A stretch of 51,167 nucleotides of DNA from Acidobacteriota bacterium (GTDB lineage: Bacteria; Acidobacteriota; Vicinamibacteria; Vicinamibacterales; CAVVIG01), in assembly GCA_018268955.1 (NCBI GenBank), contig JAFDVO010000026.1:1-51167 (forward strand), written 5' to 3'. Under the pieces are notes generated by a model, which did no database searches, was not told where the DNA came from, and saw only the letters and a program-made list of their open reading frames with translations. The translations under genes were made by a program, and so were the position numbers. This document shows positions 38,929 to 47,528 of this stretch, piece by piece. How positions within the stretch are numbered: position 1 is the first letter of the stretch; each line of letters opens with the position of its first letter.

Positions 38929-39894
38929 TCAGCCGCTGACCGCGACGTGCTGCTCGCCCTCGTCGGATGCCGCCACGAACTGCGCGTGTGCGAGGGCGGC
39001 GACGAGCGACACGCCTCCGACGATGTTCCCTGACAGCGAGGGTGCGAGAAAGCGCAGCACGTAATCCATCATCGTCCGTTCCCCGGTCGCGACGAGATAC
39101 AGCGTCTCCACCGAGCCCGCAATCACGTGCGCGAAGCCGCCGAGCCCCACGATGTAGGTGAGGATGATGATGACCCACACGCGTGAGGTCTCGGCGTAGG
39201 GCAGCAGCCACACCATCAGCGCGATCAGCCACCCCGCGAAGATCCCGCGCACCATCGTCGTGGCAAACGGGGCCTGCATCGCGTGGTTGCCGAGTTCGCT
39301 CAGGGCCGGACGCACCTCGGAGGGAAGCACCGATGTCCAGGCAATCGCCAGCGCGAAGAGTCCGGCACCGACCAGGTTCGCGACAAGCACGGCCGTCCAC
39401 AGGCGGCCCACACTCCACAGCGTCTGCCCGTCGCGCCTGCGCAGCAGCGGCAGGATGACCGTCAACGTGTTCTCGGTGAAGAGCTGCTGCCGACCGAGGA
39501 TCACGATGAGGAACCCGGCGCTGTAGCCGAACTTGGCCACGAGGGGTCTCCACGGCGTATCTGGCAGCGCGTGGTGCAGCAGCGCTTCCACGACGAACGA
39601 GAACCCCATCGAGAGCCCGGCAGCAAGGCCCGACCACGCGAGCGCCGACGTGCCGCGCTTCAGCTCGTCTTCCCCCTCGAGGTGAATTGCCCCGTACACG
39701 ACCGCACCCTTCGGCGCGCTCAGCTCACGCACCTCCGCGCGCTGTTCCTGCGCCGCGTCCTCGCCGCTGCCTTCAGCGTCGGCAGCCGAGCGGCTGGCTG
39801 GCGGTGGTTCGGTGCGGGCCGGGGCCGGACGGCCGGGCTCGTCTGAGTTGGGGTCGTCGTGACGGCGGAACTGGTGCCGGGCCGGGAGTGCCAT
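38929..39894 (-). CDS. Formate/nitrite transporter family protein, YfdC-like
   Basis: A 321-residue membrane protein with about six helices. A hydrophilic acidic N-terminus (1-75) is followed by a D-E-L-K-R-G-T-x-A-L-A-W-S-G-x-A-A-G-L-S-M-G segment and L-G-R-Q-Q-L-F-T-E-N-T, both like E. coli YfdC. The transported anion is unknown. ATG 39894 is chosen because longer starts would run into the divergent mscS gene. Confidence 0.87.
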   Translation of the reverse strand: MALPARHQFRRHDDPNSDEPGRPAPARTEPPPASRSAADAEGSGEDAAQEQRAEVRELSAPKGAVVYGAIHLEGEDELKRGTSALAWSGLAAGLSMGFSFVVEALLHHALPDTPWRPLVAKFGYSAGFLIVILGRQQLFTENTLTVILPLLRRRDGQTLWSVGRLWTAVLVANLVGAGLFALAIAWTSVLPSEVRPALSELGNHAMQAPFATTMVRGIFAGWLIALMVWLLPYAETSRVWVIIILTYIVGLGGFAHVIAGSVETLYLVATGERTMMDYVLRFLAPSLSGNIVGGVSLVAALAHAQFVAASDEGEQHVAVSG

Positions 39895-39954
39895 GCGGCG
39901 GCGCGGTGCAAGCTGTCGGCCGACATCGGCCCGACGGTTGCACACAGGTCCCCC

Positions 39955-40929
39955 GTGCAATTCCTCGACGTGCAGCTGCTCGGGGCGGATGCGCAGACGC
40001 TCCACAAGCTCCTGCTGAGCCTCGCCGCGTTCGCGATCGTGTTCGGGCTTCGGTGGCTCATCGTCGTCATCACGCAGGCGATGAACCGGACGCATCACCA
40101 GCAGCGGGTCGTGTTCTGGACCAGGCAGGCGGTCAGCCTCATCACGGCTGTCCTGCTGACGGTTGCGGTGCTGTCCATCTGGTTCAGCAGTTCAGAGCGT
40201 CTCGGCACCTTTGCGGGGCTCATCGGGGCGGGACTCGCCTTCGCACTGCAGAAGGTGGTGACCGCGTTCGCGGGCTATCTCGTGATCCTGCGCGGCAAGA
40301 CCTTCACGGTAGGCGATCGCATCACGATGGGCGGCGTGCGGGGCGACGTCATCTCGCTCGGGTTCCTGCAGACGCGCATCATGGAAATGGGTGCGCCGAC
40401 GGGCGAAGGGGATCCGGGGAGTTGGGTCCGCGCACGGCAGTACACCGGACGCGTCGTCTCGGTGACGAACGACAAGGTGTTCGAGGAGCCCATTTACAAC
40501 TACACGCGCGAGTTCCCGTTCATCTGGGAAGAACTGCGGATCCCGATCACCTATACGGCTGACCGCGCGCGTGCGGAACAGATTCTGCTCGACGCCGCCC
40601 GCGAGGCGACCGCCCAGATCACCGAGGTGAGTGCCGAGGTGAGGGAGCAGATGGAGCGCAAGTACTTCATCGAGATGAGCACGCTGACGCCGCGCGTGTT
40701 CTGGGCCATCACGGACAACTGGCTGGAACTCACGCTGCGCTTCATCTCCCGTCCGCATGGCGTGCGCAACATCAAGGACGAGATCTCGCGCCACGTACTG
40801 GCGCGGTTCGACGAGGCGAAAATCGGCATCGCCAGCGCCACGTACGATGTCGTCGGATTCCCGCCGATCAGGATCGAGGGGGAAGGGGTCGAGCGGATTG
40901 CGCAGGCGCTGGAAAGACAGAAGGGCTGA
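39955..40929 (+). CDS. Small-conductance mechanosensitive channel (MscS) family protein
   Basis: A 324-residue channel-like protein. Three membrane helices include the pore-lining F-A-G-L-I-G-A-G-L-A-F-A-L-Q segment, followed by a beta domain with V-G-D-R-I-T-M-G-G-V-R-G-D-V and a helical C-terminal part. Such channels open under membrane tension to release solutes. GTG 39955 is chosen over 39859 because the earlier start would overlap the divergent yfdC-like gene. The stop codon lies inside a terminator stem. Confidence 0.88.
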   Translation: MQFLDVQLLGADAQTLHKLLLSLAAFAIVFGLRWLIVVITQAMNRTHHQQRVVFWTRQAVSLITAVLLTVAVLSIWFSSSERLGTFAGLIGAGLAFALQKVVTAFAGYLVILRGKTFTVGDRITMGGVRGDVISLGFLQTRIMEMGAPTGEGDPGSWVRARQYTGRVVSVTNDKVFEEPIYNYTREFPFIWEELRIPITYTADRARAEQILLDAAREATAQITEVSAEVREQMERKYFIEMSTLTPRVFWAITDNWLELTLRFISRPHGVRNIKDEISRHVLARFDEAKIGIASATYDVVGFPPIRIEGEGVERIAQALERQKG

Positions 40930-40953
40930 GCGCGTTTGCGCCCAGCCCTTCTG
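40918..40953 (+). terminator. Terminator hairpin overlapping the mscS stop
   Basis: CAGAAGGGCTG (40918-40928) pairs with CAGCCCTTCTG (40943-40953), with an inner GCGC/GCGC around GTTT. The T-tract is poor. Confidence 0.75.
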
Positions 40954-40961
40954 TGGAATGA

Positions 40962-40983
40962 CCGGCAGGCTGAAGCCTGCCGG
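40962..40983. repeat. REP-like hairpin CCGGCAGGC/GCCTGCCGG
   Basis: CCGGCAGGC (40962-40970), loop TGAA, GCCTGCCGG (40975-40983): a perfect 9-bp stem directly followed by the 18-bp tandem array. The outer flank near 41084 (CTTCAGCCTAC) repeats the loop/arm word, so the array may have grown inside such a palindrome. Confidence 0.7.
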
Positions 40984-41087
40984 CTACGACCTTCGACGCG
41001 GCGACGACCTTCGACGCGGCGACGACCTTCGACGCGGCCACGACCTTCGACGCGGCTGCGACCTTCGACGCGGCTACGACCTTCAGC
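40984..41087. repeat. 18-bp tandem repeat, five full copies plus a partial
   Basis: The unit (N2)CGACCTTCGACGCGG recurs at 40984, 41002, 41020, 41038 and 41056, with a partial sixth at 41074. Only the first three bases vary (CTA, CGA, CGA, CCA, CTG). It ends exactly at the PQQ dehydrogenase stop. There are no spacers, so it is not a CRISPR array. Confidence 0.95.
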
Positions 41088-42698
41088 CTACTTCTGCGGC
41101 AGCGCGAAGGCCGTCGCGGTGAGCCCGGACGGCAGGAACACCCACTGGCGGCCGTCGATCGTGTAGGTCGTCGGCGGCCCGAAGATGGGCGCGCCGGTCT
41201 TGTAGCTGTAGAGCACCTTGCCGGTGGACGAGTCGACGACCATGAAGGTGCCTTCGTGGTCGCCGCTCATCACGATGCCGCCAGCCGTCGCCGTCACGCC
41301 CGCCCAGCCCGGACCGTCGTACTTCACTTCCCACTTGCGCTGACCGGTCACCGGGTCGATCGCGCGCAGCGCGCCGGTACGCGGACCAACCGGCGCCACC
41401 GTGCCGCCCATCGTGCGGTCCCCGACGTTCGCATCCGGCGTGTCCTTCTTGATGAACTTCGCGCAGGTCTCACGGACGGTGAGGAAGAAGAGGCCCCGCC
41501 CCTTGTCGAACGACGGCGGCATGAAGTTCGTGTTGCCGTACCAGTCCGGGCAGGTCTCCGTGCCTTCGACCGTCGGCGTGTGGCCCGGAATCTCGATGGG
41601 GCGACCCGCAGGCGTGAAGCCAGAGGCCCAGTTCTGGTTGCCGTACTGCCAGGCGTTGATGAACTTCCCGTTCGTGCGGTCCAGCACGTAGAGGAAACCG
41701 TTGCGGTTCGCCTGCATCAGCACCTTGCGGGGCTGGCCGTTGATGGTCAGGTCGGCGAGCACCGGCGTCTGGTTCGCGTCCCAGTCGTGCGTGTCGTGCG
41801 GCGTGTACTGGAAGTGCCACTTCAACTTGCCCGTGTCGGGATCGAGGGCCACGACCGATGCGGCGTAGAGGTTGTCGCCAGGCCGGCTATCGCCGTCCCA
41901 GTCCGGGTTCGGGTTGCCCGTACCCCAGTAGAGCGTGTTGAGTTCGGCGTCGTAGGTGCCGGTCACCCACGTCGGCGATCCACCGCGCTCGAGCACATCG
42001 ACCGGCCACGTCTCGCTGCCGGGCTCGCCCGGAGCGGGAATCGTCCAGAAGCGCCAGATGCGCTTGCCTGTCTCGGGCTCATAGGCGTCGATGAAGCCGC
42101 GGTTCGCGTACTCACCACCGGCCATGCCGACGATCAGCTTGCCCTTGACGATGAGCGGCGCGACCGTGCTGGCATAGCCAAGCTTGAAGTCGGCCAGCTC
42201 GGTATCCCACAGCACCTTGCCGTCCTTGGGATCGAGCGCCAGGATGTGTGCGTCCAGCGTCGTCATGAACAGCTTGTTGCCGTAGACGGCAAACCCGCGG
42301 TTCACGGGGCCGCAGCACACCTTGAGACCGGCCGGCAGGAGGCGCTGGTAGTGCCAGATCTGCTTCCCCGTCTTGCCGTCGATCGCCCACGCGTGGTTCT
42401 GCGGGCCGGTGACGTAGAGGATGCCGTTCATCACGACCGGCGTCGCCTCGAACTGCCCGGTGACGCCAGCCTGGAACGTCCACTGCGGTGCGAGCTGGCT
42501 CGCGTTGGAGGCATTGATCTGATTGAGCGGGCTGAAGCGCTGCCCGTCATACGTGCCCGAGACGACGAGCCACTTCGTCGGATCCGACAGCCCCTTCGAG
42601 AGGTCCGCGTCGGTGACGTTCTGGGCGGACAACGGCGCCGCCATCCCCGCCATCGTCAGGATCGCCGCAGCGATCCGACGGAAGCCGTACATGCTCAT
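41088..42698 (-). CDS. PQQ-dependent alcohol dehydrogenase-type quinoprotein
   Basis: A 536-residue periplasmic beta-propeller enzyme with a signal peptide (cleaved near residue 25, L-S-A before Q-N). It has the vicinal disulfide C128-C129 that contacts PQQ, metal ligands E196 and N262, and a likely catalytic D286 with D288 two residues later. Tryptophan docking repeats (for example G-K-x-I-W, G-K-L-K-W) mark the blades. No cytochrome domain is fused. GGAGG precedes ATG 42698. It is divergent from the cyclase-like gene with only 51 bases between. Confidence 0.9.
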   Translation of the reverse strand: MSMYGFRRIAAAILTMAGMAAPLSAQNVTDADLSKGLSDPTKWLVVSGTYDGQRFSPLNQINASNASQLAPQWTFQAGVTGQFEATPVVMNGILYVTGPQNHAWAIDGKTGKQIWHYQRLLPAGLKVCCGPVNRGFAVYGNKLFMTTLDAHILALDPKDGKVLWDTELADFKLGYASTVAPLIVKGKLIVGMAGGEYANRGFIDAYEPETGKRIWRFWTIPAPGEPGSETWPVDVLERGGSPTWVTGTYDAELNTLYWGTGNPNPDWDGDSRPGDNLYAASVVALDPDTGKLKWHFQYTPHDTHDWDANQTPVLADLTINGQPRKVLMQANRNGFLYVLDRTNGKFINAWQYGNQNWASGFTPAGRPIEIPGHTPTVEGTETCPDWYGNTNFMPPSFDKGRGLFFLTVRETCAKFIKKDTPDANVGDRTMGGTVAPVGPRTGALRAIDPVTGQRKWEVKYDGPGWAGVTATAGGIVMSGDHEGTFMVVDSSTGKVLYSYKTGAPIFGPPTTYTIDGRQWVFLPSGLTATAFALPQK

Positions 42699-42749
42699 TC
42701 AGGTCCTCCGCAGTAAAATGCGCGCCCAATTATGCCTAAGGAGGCCCGG

Positions 42750-43721
42750 GTGCGAAAGTCTCGATATGTCGCAGCAATCGTTGCCGCATTCCTCGCCGCG
42801 CCCGCGATTCGGGCGCAGCAACCCGCCATCACGGTGCAGCAGGTGGACGCCTGGATGGCGCAGCTCTCGAACTGGGGACGCTGGGGGCGCGAGGACCAGC
42901 GCGGAACGCTGAACCTTCTGACGCCGGAGGTGCGGAAAGGTGCCCTGGGCCTGGTGAAGGACGGGGTGTCGGTCTCGCTGGCCCACACGGTGGACAAGGA
43001 ACAGGCCGCCGACAACCCGAGGCCGCTCGGGCAGGCGATGACCCTCGACAGTGGCGGCCACGCCATGGACCTCTACACGATCTGGTACCACGGGTCGGTG
43101 ATCACGCACATCGACTCGCTGTGCCACTACTCGTTCCACGGGCAGATCTACAACGGGTTCGACCGCGCCAGCATCAAGGAGGGCCCAGGGTGCCCGCAGA
43201 ACGGGGTCGAGAACCAGAAGGCCGGCATCATGACGCGGGGCGTGCTGGTGGACATCCCGTTGATGAAGGGGGTGCCGTACCTCGCGCCCGGCACGCCGGT
43301 CACTGTGGCCGACCTCGAGGCGTGGGAGAAGTTCGCCGGGGTGAAGATCCGCAGCGGCGATGCGCTGTTCCTCCGCACCGGCCGCTGGGCGAGACGCTCG
43401 GAGAAGGGCCCCTGGAACGTGGCCGCGAATGCCGCCGGGTTCCATGCCTCCGTGCTGCCCTGGTTGAAGCAGCGCGACGTCGCGCTGCTCGGCAACGACG
43501 GCGTCACCGACGTGCAGCCCTCGGGCATCGAGGGCAGCCCACGACCGATCCACCAGGTGGCGATCGTCGCCATGGGCCTGCCGCTCGTCGACGTGATGGA
43601 TCTCGAGGCGGTCGCGAAGGAAGCCGCGTCGCGCAAGCGCTGGACCTTCCTGCTTACCGCCGCACCCGTGCCCGTGCAAGGCGGCACCGGCTTCCCGCTC
43701 AACCCGGTCGCGACGTTCTGA
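42750..43721 (+). CDS. Secreted cyclase-family (kynurenine formamidase-like) metal hydrolase
   Basis: A 323-residue protein with a clear signal peptide (M-R-K-S-R-Y-V-A-A-I-V-A-A-F-L-A-A-P-A-I-R-A) and a cyclase/formamidase fold. The metal motif appears as H-G-S-V-I-T-H-I-D-S-L-C-H. The substrate is unknown. GTG 42750 is chosen over ATG 42732 because a perfect TAAGGAGG (42737-42744) precedes it by five bases and lies inside the longer reading. Confidence 0.87.
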   Translation: MRKSRYVAAIVAAFLAAPAIRAQQPAITVQQVDAWMAQLSNWGRWGREDQRGTLNLLTPEVRKGALGLVKDGVSVSLAHTVDKEQAADNPRPLGQAMTLDSGGHAMDLYTIWYHGSVITHIDSLCHYSFHGQIYNGFDRASIKEGPGCPQNGVENQKAGIMTRGVLVDIPLMKGVPYLAPGTPVTVADLEAWEKFAGVKIRSGDALFLRTGRWARRSEKGPWNVAANAAGFHASVLPWLKQRDVALLGNDGVTDVQPSGIEGSPRPIHQVAIVAMGLPLVDVMDLEAVAKEAASRKRWTFLLTAAPVPVQGGTGFPLNPVATF

Positions 43722-43798
43722 ATCGCTAATCGCAGAGGCGCCGCCACTGAGGAGCCTCTCCGGGGAGGTTCAGGCGTCGGACTGGCCCCGATCGCTCG

Positions 43799-44803
43799 TC
43801 AGCGCACCGGGGCGGCTGGCGGGGCGCTGCCGGTGGCCGGGTTATAGCGCGGGTTCTTCGGGCTGTTGGTGAAGCCGTCCGCATCGTACGACGGCACGAG
43901 GTCGCTGCTGCTCACCCACGCGGTGTAGATCAGATCGCGCAGCAGGGTCGCCGCGTCGGCGATCGTCGTGTAGACCAGTTCACGTGCCTGCGGGCTCTCG
44001 CCAGTTGCGAACGCCTGCTGGTGCTCGAGCGCGTAGACCCGCTCGACGCGCGTGTGTGCACGTTCGAGATGCGCGAGCATCGCGGAGAACGGATCTGCAA
44101 CGGTGGCGGCGGTCGCGGGGATGCGGCTCTGGATATCCCGCTCATGCAGGTTCATCCGGTCGACGAACGTGTTCTCGAACAACCAGTGGATCTCGCCCGA
44201 CGTCGTGTAGCCGTTCGGGTTGGGCCCCACCCAGCCGTCGTGCCGGACGGTGGAATGCAGCGGCTGCGCCGCATCGGCAACGTAGTGACTCAGCCAGCCG
44301 ACGTAGAACGCCGCATCCTGCTCCATGAAGGTCGCGTCCTGGTTTGCGGCCTTCAGCTCACGCCAGTTGCGAAAGGCGACCTTCAGGCGCTCGTAGCCTT
44401 CGGTGGCCGCGTACGGCAAGGTGCCGGTGTAGTGCACGTTCGTGAGCGCCGCCTTCTGTGGATCGCTCTCGCGCAGGCGCCGGTGTTCGTCGTACACCGC
44501 CAGCACGAACTCGTCGCGCGAGCGCGGAATCGTCGTCAGGAAGGCGAACTGCTCCATGTACCACACATGGTTTGGGTCTTCGGATGCCTTGGCGAACGGC
44601 TCGTGCGGCCCGCGCCACGAATCCGCGAGCACGGAGCGGCTGCCGATCCAGTCGATCTGCCGGGCCACAAACGACGGCACGTCGGACGGCAACGCCAGAA
44701 TCGCCGCGCGACTGACCACCCGATGCCCCGTCGGCCCCCATGCGCCTGCGTTCACCTGCATCAGCGCGCCGAGGACGACGGCGACCAGCATCACCTTCTT
44801 CAT
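43799..44803 (-). CDS. S1/P1 nuclease-like zinc-dependent secreted hydrolase
   Basis: A 334-residue secreted protein. After a signal peptide (1 to about 20) the mature part begins A-W-G-P-T-G-H, with the tryptophan and histidine used as zinc ligands in S1/P1 nucleases and phospholipase C. Further ligands appear in G-W-L-S-H-Y-V-A-D-A-A-Q-P-L-H. ATG 44803 follows AGGAGG by only one base, so the real start could be slightly inside. It would cut nucleic acids or phospholipids outside the cell. Confidence 0.83.
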   Translation of the reverse strand: MKKVMLVAVVLGALMQVNAGAWGPTGHRVVSRAAILALPSDVPSFVARQIDWIGSRSVLADSWRGPHEPFAKASEDPNHVWYMEQFAFLTTIPRSRDEFVLAVYDEHRRLRESDPQKAALTNVHYTGTLPYAATEGYERLKVAFRNWRELKAANQDATFMEQDAAFYVGWLSHYVADAAQPLHSTVRHDGWVGPNPNGYTTSGEIHWLFENTFVDRMNLHERDIQSRIPATAATVADPFSAMLAHLERAHTRVERVYALEHQQAFATGESPQARELVYTTIADAATLLRDLIYTAWVSSSDLVPSYDADGFTNSPKNPRYNPATGSAPPAAPVR

Positions 44804-44825
44804 GCCTCCTAGTATCGAAGATCCC

Positions 44826-44969
44826 AGCCCCACCTGCCCTACCTGCCCTGAACCGGCCGCCTGCCCCGCCAGCCTCGCCTGCCTTGCCTGCCCTGCCAGC
44901 CTTACCTGCCTTACCTGCCTTACCTGCCCTATACTCCCGGCCCTCCCGGCCCTCCAGGCCGTCCCGACC
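44826..44969. repeat. 9-bp periodic repeat in a divergent gene spacer
   Basis: CTTACCTGC is present three times in a row (44901-44927), flanked by degenerate units of the same period (CCTGCCTTG, CCTGCCCTG), and CTCCCGGCC occurs twice plus degenerate copies at 44934-44969. It lies between the divergent nuclease and lipoprotein genes. On the minus strand the period reads as Gly-Lys-Ala codons, which is a by-product. Confidence 0.85.
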
Positions 44970-45036
44970 CGTCCATGAAGTTCCCGTCAAGAAGCCCGCT
45001 TCGGCCGGAAGTCGGTCTACTATCGAATACCGCACC

Positions 45037-46191
45037 ATGAGTCAGTTGGGTTTCCGTTCGCTCCTCCGGCTTGCCCTGTGCCTGCTGGTCCCTGTTCTCG
45101 CCGCCGCGTGTGGATCCGATTCACCGTCGGGCCCCAGCTCGAGCTCGGTGAAGGTCACGACGGTGTCCCCGTCAACGGGCAGCACGACCGGTGGCAACAC
45201 CGTCACGATCACCGGCGCCGGATTCGGCAGTGATACGACCGTGACCATTGGCGGCGTGTCGGCGACCAACGTCGTCGTCTCCGGCACGAGCACGGTCACC
45301 GCGACCACGGCCGCGAGGCCGACACCAGGCGCCGCGGACGTGTCGGTCACGTCGGGAGGCAAGACCTCCACGCTGTCAGGAGGATTCACGTTCGTGGCGC
45401 CGAGCGGGGCGAACCGTCCCCCGGCCATCACGGCATTCCGCAGCATCGGGTCGCGCAACAACCAGCCGTCCGGCTTCGCTGACATCGACGAGACCGTGCA
45501 GGTCGTCGCATCGGTGGCTGACAGCGAGACGTCCCCTTCCTCACTCGAGTACGCGTGGAGCGGGCCCGGGACGCTCACGCCGTCCGGGTCCACGCTGACG
45601 TGGAAGGTGCCCTCCTCATTCGCCGGCGGCACGCCGGCCACGGCGACGATCGGCCTGACCGTCACCGAGAAGTTCACGGAGAGCGGCGTGCAGCACCAGC
45701 AGTCCACGTCGGGATCGTTCCCCGTGCGCGTGCACGATTCGCAGAAGGAAATCATGGACGCCGGCGAAGACTTCCTGCTGCTCTTCTCCGACTCGAGCAA
45801 GACGACCGACCAGGTGCTGCACAACTTCTCGACCACGTGTGACAACGGGAAGGGGCGCACGAACGAGGCAAGCGACACGGACCAGAACCGCCGGCTCTTC
45901 ATCCAGAACTTCGCGGCGGCGCGCGTGGCCCGCCGACCGCCCGTGACGTTCAACTTCGTGCGCGGTGGTTGCTTCCCGTCAGGACGGCAGCAGCCGAACA
46001 CCGACGCCTGCTCGGCGTATACGGTCCACTGGGAAGTGACGTACAAGTCCGACGGCCGCCGCGAAACCGCCGACGGCATCGACTACGTCAGCGCCGTCTT
46101 CGAGAACGATCGCTGGCTCCTCTGCCACAGCGACTTCATCGGCTCCGTGACGAACCCGCTGACGGGGGCGGTGAGGGCGCTCACCTGGTAG
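45037..46191 (+). CDS. IPT/TIG domain lipoprotein
   Basis: A 384-residue lipoprotein with lipobox L-A-A-A-C25. An IPT/TIG beta domain follows (about 38-118: T-V-S-P-S-T-G-S-T-T-G-G-N-T-V-T-I-T-G), then an Ig-like beta region (about 125-235), and a C-terminal domain (about 245-384) with four cysteines, likely disulfides. It is probably outer-membrane anchored and involved in surface binding. Function is unknown. Confidence 0.85.
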   Translation: MSQLGFRSLLRLALCLLVPVLAAACGSDSPSGPSSSSVKVTTVSPSTGSTTGGNTVTITGAGFGSDTTVTIGGVSATNVVVSGTSTVTATTAARPTPGAADVSVTSGGKTSTLSGGFTFVAPSGANRPPAITAFRSIGSRNNQPSGFADIDETVQVVASVADSETSPSSLEYAWSGPGTLTPSGSTLTWKVPSSFAGGTPATATIGLTVTEKFTESGVQHQQSTSGSFPVRVHDSQKEIMDAGEDFLLLFSDSSKTTDQVLHNFSTTCDNGKGRTNEASDTDQNRRLFIQNFAAARVARRPPVTFNFVRGGCFPSGRQQPNTDACSAYTVHWEVTYKSDGRRETADGIDYVSAVFENDRWLLCHSDFIGSVTNPLTGAVRALTW

Positions 46192-46208
46192 AGAACATCG
46201 GCAACCGA

Positions 46209-46357
46209 GAAACGGTGAAACGCTAAAACGCGGAACGCTGTAACGCTGGAACGCTGGAACGCTAAACGCGGAAATGCAGGAGTCTTGCACCGTAGCGTTT
46301 TAGCGTTTCAGCGTTATTGCATTCTTGCATTGCTGCATTTTTGCATTCTTGCATTCC
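46209..46357. repeat. Word-built palindrome between convergent genes
   Basis: AACGCTNN units repeat with period 8 at 46219-46268, AGCGTTTT-type complements follow at 46293-46315, and TTGCATTC-type units (five, period 8) fill 46317-46356. The left part can pair with the middle part as a hairpin. The block fills the whole space between the lipoprotein and HD-GYP stop codons. Confidence 0.9.
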
Positions 46358-46358
46358 C

Positions 46359-47399
46359 CTACGCCGTCTTCCTCTCCCGCTCCCCGCTGACCATCCCCCG
46401 CTCGACAAGCAGTTCGATGAAGGTCTCGACGAGGTCGGTGCGGCGCCAGCCGCGGACGGCTTCGTCGCGTAACACGACGCAGGCGTGTTCAGCTGGAAGC
46501 GCGGGCTTGTAGGGGCGTGAGGTGGTCAGCGCGTCGTAGACGTCGACGATGCTGATGATCTGGGCGAGGAGCGGGACGTCGTCTCCGCGAAGACCGTCGG
46601 GATAGCCGCTGCCGTCGAGGTGCTCGTGGTGATGGCGGACGATCGGCCGCACGCGCTGCAGCATCCGGAGCTCGGCGCAGAGTCGGTCGCCGATCTCGGT
46701 GTGCTGCTTCATCGTCTCGTATTCCTCCGGCGTGAGCTGCCCTTCCTTGAGGAGGATGCGATCGGGAATGCCGACCTTGCCGATGTCGTGCAGGTAGCCG
46801 CCGATGCGGAGGGCGTCGAGATCGTCGCGTGAGAGGCCGATGCGCTCACCGAGGGCCACGGCATACCGCGCGAGCCGCTGGCAATGCCCCTCCGTCGCAC
46901 GGTCGCGCGCCTCGATGGTCATCGCCAGGCTGAGAATCACCGACTCGGCGGAGTCCAGTGCGTCCGTGTAGCGCTTGATGCGGATCAGCGACGTCACACG
47001 CGCGCGCATCTCGGGGACGATGAAGGGCTTCGACATGAAGTCGTCTGCGCCCACTTCCAGTCCGCGGATGCGGCTCTCGCTGTCGGTCAGGCCGGTCACG
47101 AGGACCACGGGGATCAACCGCGTTGCCGGATCGTTCTTCATCCGCCGGCAGACCTCATAGCCGTCGAGCTTCGGCATCATGATGTCGAGCAGCACCAGGT
47201 CCGGCCGCACCTCGGCCACGCGCGCCAGCGCCTCCTCGCCATCCGAGGCGCAGGTGACCCGATAGCCATCCCGCGTGAGCAGCGCTTCGAGCACGCGCGT
47301 GTTGGCCGGCAGGTCGTCGACGACGAGGATGTGAGCGGCGCTGTCGTCCGCGCGCCAGACGGATCCCGGAAGTCCGGGTCTCTGCTTGAGCTGCGACAC
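46359..47399 (-). CDS. Response regulator with HD-GYP domain (c-di-GMP phosphodiesterase)
   Basis: A 346-residue regulator. Receiver domain (23-140) with phospho-acceptor D72 and conserved K124; HD-GYP domain (about 150-330) with H204-D205-I-G-K and H-H-E-H-L-D-G-S-G265-Y-P267. The motifs are complete, so cyclic-di-GMP hydrolysis is expected, affecting motility or biofilm. The start is GTG 47399 with no clear ribosome site, so the N-terminus is less sure. Confidence 0.92.
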   Translation of the reverse strand: MSQLKQRPGLPGSVWRADDSAAHILVVDDLPANTRVLEALLTRDGYRVTCASDGEEALARVAEVRPDLVLLDIMMPKLDGYEVCRRMKNDPATRLIPVVLVTGLTDSESRIRGLEVGADDFMSKPFIVPEMRARVTSLIRIKRYTDALDSAESVILSLAMTIEARDRATEGHCQRLARYAVALGERIGLSRDDLDALRIGGYLHDIGKVGIPDRILLKEGQLTPEEYETMKQHTEIGDRLCAELRMLQRVRPIVRHHHEHLDGSGYPDGLRGDDVPLLAQIISIVDVYDALTTSRPYKPALPAEHACVVLRDEAVRGWRRTDLVETFIELLVERGMVSGERERKTA

Positions 47400-47528
47400 C
47401 GCTACGCTTATCGGCCGCGATGCCGAGGCCTTGATTCACGCGGGCGGTGCTGTGCACCCCCGGGCATCGGACGTACAATCGCGCACGCCACGCCGGAACG
47501 GACCGTCGTGCAAGCCCGAGGTGCCGAG

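Noticed and set aside
39859..39954. Longer N-terminus for the MscS-type channel
   Set aside because: It would overlap the start of the divergent YfdC-like gene, and it adds hydrophilic residues unlike the family.
40984..41087. CRISPR-like repeat array
   Set aside because: Units are 18 bp, contiguous and without unique spacers, and no cas gene is present.
40936..41166. Open frame with repeated R-R-P-S-T units
   Set aside because: It is only the translation of the 18-bp tandem DNA repeat, lacks a ribosome site and runs into the dehydrogenase gene on the other strand.
44358..45038. Collagen-like G-K-A repeat protein on the minus strand
   Set aside because: The repeat comes from the 9-bp noncoding array; the frame overlaps the nuclease gene out of frame and has no start signal.
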